Position numbers and translations under genes: made by a program
Shown here: positions 48,856-53,732 of the stretch, piece after piece
Position numbering within the stretch: position 1 is the first letter of the stretch
How the letters are laid out: each line of letters begins with the position of its first letter
The notes under the pieces: model-generated
The model's input: the letters and a program-made list of their open reading frames with translations, nothing else
Told to the model about the DNA's origin: nothing
Database searches by the model: none
From: Oscillospiraceae bacterium
GTDB lineage: Bacteria; Bacillota; Clostridia; Oscillospirales; Oscillospiraceae
Assembly: GCA_017416685.1 (NCBI GenBank)
Contig: JAFQBN010000034.1
Location: 1 to 53,732, forward strand
Direction: 5' to 3'
DNA length: 53,732 bases

Positions 48856-49721
48856 CACAGGGCGCGGATGGAGCTGATGCTGTCGCTGATGTGCCGGGCG
48901 ACGGCGGGGTTGTTCATGGTGTACAGGTGGATGCCGTCCACACCGCCGGCGATCAGGTCGCTGATCTGCTCCACGGCGTAGGCAAGACCGGCCTGCCGCA
49001 GGGCCTCCGGATGGTCGCCGTATTTGGCCAGCAGTCGGGAAAGCTTCCGGGGGATGCTGGCACCGCACAGGGATACCATGCGCTCGATAGACCCCCGGTT
49101 CAGCACGGGCATGATGCCCGCCTCGATGGGTACGTCGATGCCCGCGATGCGGCACCGCTCCACAAAGCGGAAAAAGTCCTCGTTATCAAAAAACAGCTGG
49201 CTGACCAGATGCTCCGCGCCCGCATCCACTTTTTGTTTCAGATAGCGGATGTCGTGGAGCAGATCGGGACTTTCGGGATGCCCCTCGGGGTAGCAGGCGG
49301 CGGACACGCCGAAGTCGCCCCGGCGCAGGATGAAGGACACCAGCTCGTCGGCGTGGAGAAAGTCGGTCTTGGGGGGCAGGTCGGGGTTGCGGTCACCTCG
49401 CAGAGCCAGCACGTTTTCCACGCCCTCCTCCTTCAATCCCGCCAACAGGGCGGTCACCTCGCCCCGGGTGGCGTTGACACAGGTCAGGTGAGCCATGGCG
49501 GGGATACCGTACTTGTTTTGAATGATGGAGGCGATCTCACGGGTGGACTGGTTGACCTGAGACCCGCCCGCGCCGAAGGTGACGCTGATAAAGTCGGGCT
49601 TGATGTCCTTCAAACCGTCCAGCGTCTTGTAGATGCTGTCCACGGGCGCGGTCTTTTTGGGCGGAAATACCTCGCAGGAAAAGACCGGGCGGCCCTGATT
49701 GAATAGATCTTTGATTTTCAT
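48855..49721 (-). CDS. metF: Methylenetetrahydrofolate reductase
   Basis: 288 residues, a FAD-containing TIM barrel that makes 5-methyl-THF for the methionine synthase encoded downstream. Marks are FSCEVFPPKKTAP with the catalytic Glu, FISVTFGAGGSQ, AHLTCVNATRGE, LALRGDRNPD, and VSQLFFDNEDFFRFVERC. The size is close to the 290-300 usual for bacteria. It is first in the metF-activation-metH operon. Confidence 0.95.
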   Translation of the reverse strand: MKIKDLFNQGRPVFSCEVFPPKKTAPVDSIYKTLDGLKDIKPDFISVTFGAGGSQVNQSTREIASIIQNKYGIPAMAHLTCVNATRGEVTALLAGLKEEGVENVLALRGDRNPDLPPKTDFLHADELVSFILRRGDFGVSAACYPEGHPESPDLLHDIRYLKQKVDAGAEHLVSQLFFDNEDFFRFVERCRIAGIDVPIEAGIMPVLNRGSIERMVSLCGASIPRKLSRLLAKYGDHPEALRQAGLAYAVEQISDLIAGGVDGIHLYTMNNPAVARHISDSISSIRAL

Positions 49722-49733
49722 GGTAGTTCCCCC

Positions 49734-50489
49734 TTAAATATCCAGTTCCAAAAGCACCGGGCAATGGTCACTGCCCTCCACGGTGGAGAGAATATCGGCG
49801 CGCTTGATTTTGTCTTTCAGCCGGTCGGATACGATGAAGTAGTCGATGCGCCATCCGGCGTTGTTGGCCCGGGCGTTGAACCGGTAGGACCACCAGGAGT
49901 AGGCCCCCTCCCGGTCCGGGTAGAGATAGCGGAAGCTGTCGGTGAAGCCGGAGGAGAGAAGCTGGGTCATTTTTTCACGCTCCTGATCGGAGAAACCGGC
50001 GTTCATGCGGTTGGTTTTGGGGTTTTTCAGGTCGATCTCCTCGTGGGCCACGTTAAGGTCGCCGCAGTAGATGACCGGCTTGGTCTTATCCAGCGAGATG
50101 AGATAGTCCCGCAGGTCGTCCTCCCAACTCATGCGGTAGTCCAGCCGCTTCAGGCCGTCCTGGGCGTTGGGAGTGTAACAGCAGACCAGATAGAACTGCT
50201 CGTATTCCAGCGTGATGAGCCGCCCCTCGTGGTCGTGGATATCCCTGTCCATGCCGTAGGCCACGGCAAGGGGGGCGTGGTGGGTGAACACGGCGGTGCC
50301 GGAGTAGCCCTTTTTGTCGGCACTGTTCCAAAACTCCTGCCGCCCGCCCAGATCGGGGTGGGCCTGACCCTGTTCCATCTTGGTTTCCTGCAGGCAGAGG
50401 AAGTCGGGATTTTCCGCCCTGACAAAGTCCTCAAACCCTTTTTTCAGGCAGGCCCGCAGACCGTTGACGTTCCAAGAGATGAATTTCAT
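49734..50489 (-). CDS. xth: Exodeoxyribonuclease III
   Basis: 251 residues of the AP-endonuclease/exonuclease III family acting on abasic sites and 3' blocked ends. It has FISWNVNGLRA, LCLQETKME with the metal Glu, YSGTAVFTH, the CGDLNVAHEEIDL core, and the final GSDHCPVLLELDI with catalytic Asp-His. The ATG at 50489 is preferred over one two codons earlier by alignment. It ends 12 bases before metF but has its own promoter. Confidence 0.94.
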   Translation of the reverse strand: MKFISWNVNGLRACLKKGFEDFVRAENPDFLCLQETKMEQGQAHPDLGGRQEFWNSADKKGYSGTAVFTHHAPLAVAYGMDRDIHDHEGRLITLEYEQFYLVCCYTPNAQDGLKRLDYRMSWEDDLRDYLISLDKTKPVIYCGDLNVAHEEIDLKNPKTNRMNAGFSDQEREKMTQLLSSGFTDSFRYLYPDREGAYSWWSYRFNARANNAGWRIDYFIVSDRLKDKIKRADILSTVEGSDHCPVLLELDI

Positions 50490-50515
50490 GCACAATCCCC
50501 CATTCTTTATGCCTT

Positions 50516-50544
50516 ATTATAGTAGCTTGACAGCTTATTCGCAA
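50516..50544 (-). promoter_or_regulatory. Promoter of xth
   Basis: Minus-strand TTGCGA (50539-50544), 17 bases, TATAAT (50516-50521). Confidence 0.65.
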
Positions 50545-50551
50545 GTAAAGA

Positions 50552-50580
50552 TTGCTTTTTTCCTGCGGCGGGACTATAAT
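50552..50580 (+). promoter_or_regulatory. Promoter of asnA
   Basis: TTGCTT (50552-50557), 17 bases, TATAAT (50575-50580), ~30 bases before the ATG. It is divergent from the xth promoter. Confidence 0.7.
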
Positions 50581-50612
50581 ATCGGGAAGAAACGAAAACG
50601 GAGGACAAGCTT

Positions 50613-51629
50613 ATGTCCAAACAAACTGTCATTCCCGAGGGGTACAAACCCTCGCTGGACCTCTATCAGACCCAAAAGGCCATCGGTATGCTCAAGCGCC
50701 TGTTTGAAGACAATCTCAGCGGCGCTCTGCGCCTGCGCCGTGTGTCCGCACCCCTGTTCGTGTCGGCCTCTTCCGGCCTGAACGATAACCTCAACGGTGT
50801 GGAGCGCCCGGTCAGCTTTGACATCCACGGCGTGAATGATATGGGCGAAGTAGTGCACTCTCTGGCCAAGTGGAAACGACTGGCCCTCAAGCGTTACCAG
50901 TTCCATGTGGGTGAGGGCCTGTACACCGATATGAACGCCATCCGGCGAGATGAGGATCTGGACAATCTCCACTCCTGCTACGTGGATCAGTGGGACTGGG
51001 AAAAGGTCATCGGCGAGGGCGACCGCACCGTGGATTATCTGAAAAAGACCGTACAGGACATCGTCGATGCGCTGGCGGTGACCCAGACCTTTTTGAAGTC
51101 TGTGTTCCCTCAACTGTCCAATCTGCCCGACATCAGCACCGATGTGTATTTTGTCACCAGTCAGGAGCTGGAGGACCGCTGGCCCGACTATACCGGCAAA
51201 CAGCGGGAAAATGCCATTGTGGAGGAGCATTCCACCGTGTTCATCATCGGCATCGGCGGCAAGCTCCGTTCCGGCAAACCTCACGACGGCCGCGCCCCCG
51301 ACTATGACGACTGGGATCTGAACGGTGACCTGCTGCTGTGGGACAGCGTCAATCAGCAGGCGGTAGAGCTGTCCTCCATGGGTATCCGTGTCAGCCCGGA
51401 GTCTTTGGACAGGCAGCTGACTTTGGCCGGCTGCGACGACCGGCGCCAGCTGCCCTTCCACAAGGCACTGCTGGCAGGAGAGCTGCCCCTGACCATGGGC
51501 GGCGGCATCGGCCAGTCCCGGGTGTCCATGCTGCTGCTGGGCAAGGCCCATGTGGGCGAGGTGCAGGTGTCCCTGTGGGATGAGGAGACTGTGCGCGTCT
51601 GTGCCGAGGCGGGTGTACCTCTGCTGTAA
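50613..51629 (+). CDS. asnA: Aspartate-ammonia ligase
   Basis: 338 residues, an ammonia-dependent asparagine synthetase with a class II aminoacyl-tRNA-synthetase-like fold. Marks are RVSAPLFVSASSGLNDNLNG split near residue 50, RPVSFDIHGV, the KWKRLALKRYQF helix, GLYTDMNAIRRDEDLDN, and the C-terminal GGGIGQSRVSMLLLGKAH with the ATP-binding Arg. It makes asparagine from aspartate, ATP and ammonium in the cytoplasm. Confidence 0.96.
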   Translation: MSKQTVIPEGYKPSLDLYQTQKAIGMLKRLFEDNLSGALRLRRVSAPLFVSASSGLNDNLNGVERPVSFDIHGVNDMGEVVHSLAKWKRLALKRYQFHVGEGLYTDMNAIRRDEDLDNLHSCYVDQWDWEKVIGEGDRTVDYLKKTVQDIVDALAVTQTFLKSVFPQLSNLPDISTDVYFVTSQELEDRWPDYTGKQRENAIVEEHSTVFIIGIGGKLRSGKPHDGRAPDYDDWDLNGDLLLWDSVNQQAVELSSMGIRVSPESLDRQLTLAGCDDRRQLPFHKALLAGELPLTMGGGIGQSRVSMLLLGKAHVGEVQVSLWDEETVRVCAEAGVPLL

Positions 51630-51700
51630 ATTTGCGGCAAGGTGTACCCAAACGTACACAAAAACACCAAATCTGCCCCCTGTATAGAGGGGGTGATACT

Positions 51701-51991
51701 ATGGCAGAGCTGGCAAGCATGCTGGGTGTGCTGGGTACGGCGGCGGCCATCCTGTTTGGCTGGGCGGCCTTTCAGCGCGGCAGCCGGCAGGACCAGCGGG
51801 CCCGGGGCAAGGACGACGGCGCCATTCTGACCGAGATCGGCTATATCAAGGCCGGTGTGGACGACATCAAGCTGGAACAGCGCGATCAGCGCGCCCATAA
51901 CGAGAGTTTTGCGGCCCGGCTGACAGCGGTGGAGGGCATGGTCCATGAGAACGGACGCCGTCTGGACCGTTTGGAAGAAGTGAATCGGTAA
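51701..51991 (+). CDS. Small membrane/coiled-coil protein of unknown function
   Basis: 96 residues. One membrane helix near the N-terminus (ASMLGVLGTAAAILFGWAAF, about residues 4-23) is followed by a basic patch (RGSRQDQRARGKDD) and a long charged helix with heptad-like spacing (ILTEIGYIKAGVDDIKLEQ, then LTAVEGMVHENGRRLDRLEE). The layout recalls XhlA/holin-associated proteins of phages and small septal coiled-coil proteins, but no phage genes are near. GAGGGGG before the ATG fixes the start. Function unknown. Confidence 0.72.
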   Translation: MAELASMLGVLGTAAAILFGWAAFQRGSRQDQRARGKDDGAILTEIGYIKAGVDDIKLEQRDQRAHNESFAARLTAVEGMVHENGRRLDRLEEVNR

Positions 51992-52026
51992 AAAAAGGGT
52001 GGAAACTCTGGTTTCCACCCTTTTTT
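51991..52026 (+). terminator. Terminator after the small membrane protein
   Basis: 16-bp arms AAAAAAGGGTGGAAAC and its complement around TCTG, with a T7 end. Confidence 0.93.
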
Positions 52027-52098
52027 TGTTTGAAATCCACAGAAAAAAACGTGCAGGTCATATTAAAATAAAAAAACGTGAAAAAAGTGCGCGGAGGC

Positions 52099-52127
52099 TT
52101 GCAATTATTCCTGCATTCGGTTATAAT
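52099..52127 (+). promoter_or_regulatory. Promoter of ppdK
   Basis: TTGCAA (52099-52104), 17 bases, TATAAT (52122-52127). It leaves a structured leader of about 155 bases. Confidence 0.75.
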
Positions 52128-52133
52128 ACTTCT

Positions 52134-52288
52134 GCGATTTCTTTATTAAGGTGGTTTCGTCCCATCTTCGCAGGAGAACGAAGACGCGGACAAGCCAGCC
52201 AAAGCCATGATACGCATCTGAAAAGGGCCGCGATGCGGCGGTTTTTTTCAGATGCGTATTCAACGAAAACAGAAAGGATGATTTGAAC
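52134..52288 (+). promoter_or_regulatory. Structured 5' leader of ppdK, attenuator candidate
   Basis: Helix 1 is GTCC/GGAC plus TCTTCG/CGAAGA (52159-52191) with a CAGGAGAA loop. A linker with GCCAGCC and AAAGCC follows. Then comes a terminator-like structure: GCCGC/GCGGC around GAT (52227-52239) followed by GG and T7 (52242-52248), enclosed by long outer arms 52210-52224 and 52245-52259. I do not recognise a named riboswitch class. Confidence 0.5.
52227..52248 (+). terminator. Intrinsic-terminator-like hairpin inside the ppdK leader
   Basis: A GC-rich 5-bp stem with a GAT loop and seven T residues sits 41 bases before the ppdK ATG. The outer arms (15 bp, ATACGCATCTGAAAA and complement) sequester the T-run in a longer stem. 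Confidence 0.6.
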
Positions 52289-53732
52289 ATGGCACACAAG
52301 TACGTCTATCTCTTTTCCGAGGGCAACGGCTCCATGCGCGAGCTGCTGGGCGGCAAGGGCGCCAACCTGGCCGAGATGACCAAGATCGGTCTGCCCGTGC
52401 CTCAGGGCTTCACCATCAGCACCGAGGCCTGCACCCAGTATTACGAGGACGGCAAGAAGATCAACGATGAGATCCAGGCTCAGATCCTGGAATACATCGA
52501 GAAGATGGAGGCTATCACCGGCAAGAAGTTCGGCGATCTGGAGAACCCCCTGCTGGTCTCCGTCCGTTCCGGCGCCCGCGCTTCCATGCCCGGCATGATG
52601 GATACCATCCTGAACCTGGGCCTGAACGAGCAGGTCGTCGAGGTTATGGCCAAGAAGTCCGGCAACCCCCGCTGGGCTTATGACTGCTATCGCCGCTTTA
52701 TCCAGATGTACTCCGACGTCGTTATGGAGGTCGGCAAGAAGTACTTCGAGGAACTCATCGACAAGATGAAGGAAGAAAAGGGCGTCACTCTGGACGTGGA
52801 CCTGACTGCCGAGGATCTGAAGGAGCTGGCCAACCAGTTCAAGGCCGAGTACAAGGCCAAGATCGGCACCGACTTCCCCTCCGATCCCAAGGAGCAGCTG
52901 ATGGGCGCCGTCAAGGCCGTGTTCCGCAGCTGGGACAACCCCCGCGCCAACGTGTACCGCCGCGACAACGACATCCCCTATTCCTGGGGTACTGCCGTTA
53001 ACGTGCAGGCCATGGCCTTCGGTAACATGGGCGACAACTGCGGCACCGGTGTTGCCTTCACCCGTGACCCCGCCACCGGCGAGAAGAAGCTGATGGGCGA
53101 GTTCCTGACCAACGCTCAGGGCGAGGACGTGGTGGCCGGCGTGCGTACCCCCATGCCCATCCAGGAGATGGAGCAGAAGTTCCCCGCCGCGTTCAAGCAG
53201 TTCGTTGAGGTGTGCCAGATCCTGGAGAACCACTATCACGATATGCAGGACATGGAGTTCACCATCGAGAACGAGAAGCTGTATATGCTGCAGACCCGTA
53301 ACGGCAAGCGCACTGCTCCCGCCGCTCTGCAGATCGCTGTTGATTTGGTGAAGGAGGGCCACAAGACCAAGGAAGAGGCCGTCCTGATGATCGATCCCCG
53401 CAACCTGGACACCCTGCTGCATCCCCAGTTCGATGCCAAGGCTCTGAAGGCCGCCACCCCCATGGGCCGCGGTCTGGGCGCCTCTCCCGGCGCTGCCTGC
53501 GGTCAGATCGTCTTCTCCGCTGAGGATGCCGAGGCGTGGAAGAACGCCGGCAAGAAGGTGGTTCTGGTCCGTCTGGAGACCTCTCCCGAGGACATCACCG
53601 GCATGAAGGCCTCTCAGGGCATCCTGACCGTCCGCGGCGGTATGACCTCTCACGCCGCCGTTGTGGCCCGCGGCATGGGTAAGTGCTGCGTGTCCGGCTG
53701 TGGCGACATTGCCATGGACGAGGAGAACAAGC
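52289..53732 (+). CDS. ppdK: Pyruvate, phosphate dikinase (3' end outside window)
   Basis: 481 codons are visible. Opening MAHKYVYLFSEGNGSMRELLG, the nucleotide-binding domain has GGKGANLAEM, SVRSGARASMPGMMDTILNLG, and GTGVAFTRDPATGE. The phosphohistidine domain has RGGMTSHAAVVARGMGK with the His at residue 455, the position known for clostridial PPDK. The C-terminal PEP/pyruvate barrel is cut off. The enzyme interconverts pyruvate/ATP/Pi and PEP/AMP/PPi, replacing or bypassing pyruvate kinase in anaerobes. AAAGGA lies ten bases before the ATG. Codon bias is very strong, suggesting high expression. Confidence 0.96.
   Translation, partial: MAHKYVYLFSEGNGSMRELLGGKGANLAEMTKIGLPVPQGFTISTEACTQYYEDGKKINDEIQAQILEYIEKMEAITGKKFGDLENPLLVSVRSGARASMPGMMDTILNLGLNEQVVEVMAKKSGNPRWAYDCYRRFIQMYSDVVMEVGKKYFEELIDKMKEEKGVTLDVDLTAEDLKELANQFKAEYKAKIGTDFPSDPKEQLMGAVKAVFRSWDNPRANVYRRDNDIPYSWGTAVNVQAMAFGNMGDNCGTGVAFTRDPATGEKKLMGEFLTNAQGEDVVAGVRTPMPIQEMEQKFPAAFKQFVEVCQILENHYHDMQDMEFTIENEKLYMLQTRNGKRTAPAALQIAVDLVKEGHKTKEEAVLMIDPRNLDTLLHPQFDAKALKAATPMGRGLGASPGAACGQIVFSAEDAEAWKNAGKKVVLVRLETSPEDITGMKASQGILTVRGGMTSHAAVVARGMGKCCVSGCGDIAMDEENK

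Noticed and set aside
51701-51991. Prophage remnant at the XhlA-like protein
   Set aside because: No lysin, holin, tail, integrase or attachment repeats nearby; both neighbours are housekeeping genes.
52134-52288. Assigning the ppdK leader to a known riboswitch (c-di-GMP-I, THF, fluoride, preQ1, ZTP)
   Set aside because: The short conserved cores of these classes as I know them are not present.
1-53732. CRISPR arrays, tRNA and rRNA genes, replication origin
   Set aside because: No regular short repeats with unique spacers, no cloverleaf with the T-loop GTTCRANNC in proper context, no rRNA-like blocks and no DnaA-box cluster were noticed.

Overview
The window looks like chromosomal DNA of an anaerobic, GC-rich gut Clostridium-class Firmicute, most likely of the Oscillospiraceae (Flavonifractor, Lawsonibacter or Oscillibacter type). 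This is inferred from AGGAGG-type ribosome binding sites, AT-rich housekeeping promoters in otherwise GC-rich DNA, a T-box leader on thrS, pyruvate phosphate dikinase, ammonia-dependent AsnA, a B12-dependent MetH with a separate activation protein, and palindromic intergenic repeats of a kind I believe is common in these genomes. No tRNA, rRNA, CRISPR array, transposase or phage module was seen.

Layout. 1-4.9 kb: the end of a very large repetitive surface-type protein, followed on the same strand by a 39-residue peptide gene, an HPr-kinase-like ATPase and a PqqD-like protein. This resembles a minimal peptide-modification (RiPP-like) operon. 5.1-15.4 kb, minus strand: an EF-G-like GTPase; dusB with an ECF sigma/anti-sigma pair; phosphoglucomutase; rlmH, a YycJ-type metallo-hydrolase and murA; and a D-2-hydroxyacid dehydrogenase. 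15.5-20 kb, plus strand: recG, a small C_GCAxxG_C_C redox protein, mutY and a radical SAM protein. 20-22.1 kb: thrS with its T-box leader. 22.2-24.6 kb: a secreted polysaccharide-deacetylase-like protein and a second ECF sigma factor with a likely novel anti-sigma factor. 24.6-29.4 kb: a CBS-domain membrane protein, a PutP-type symporter, and ttcA-like, gtrA and tetR genes. 29.7-30.6 kb: rplM-rpsI, followed by a palindromic element and a duplicated rpsI 3' end.

30.9-45.6 kb is an accessory metabolic island bounded by regulators. On the plus strand are DeoR and an MFS transporter. On the minus strand are a CBM9-like protein, an HpcH/HpaI aldolase, two cytoplasmic BNR/sialidase-fold proteins, an SDR, an AraC regulator, two GSA-aminotransferase-like PLP enzymes, two Gfo/Idh/MocA oxidoreductases and a sugar isomerase/epimerase. 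A divergent AraC gene closes the far end. The set reads as import, hydrolysis or lyase action, epimerisation, oxidation, transamination and aldol cleavage of an unusual sugar or sugar acid. The substrate cannot be named from sequence.

45.6-53.7 kb: a ~120 bp MITE-like repeat, the metF / activation protein / metH operon, xth, asnA, a small membrane/coiled-coil protein, and the first two thirds or so of ppdK behind a structured leader that contains an intrinsic terminator.

The best candidates for something undescribed are the peptide/HprK-like/PqqD operon at 3.5-4.9 kb, the island at 30.9-45.6 kb, the ppdK leader RNA, and the palindromic element that sits between the two copies of the rpsI 3' end.
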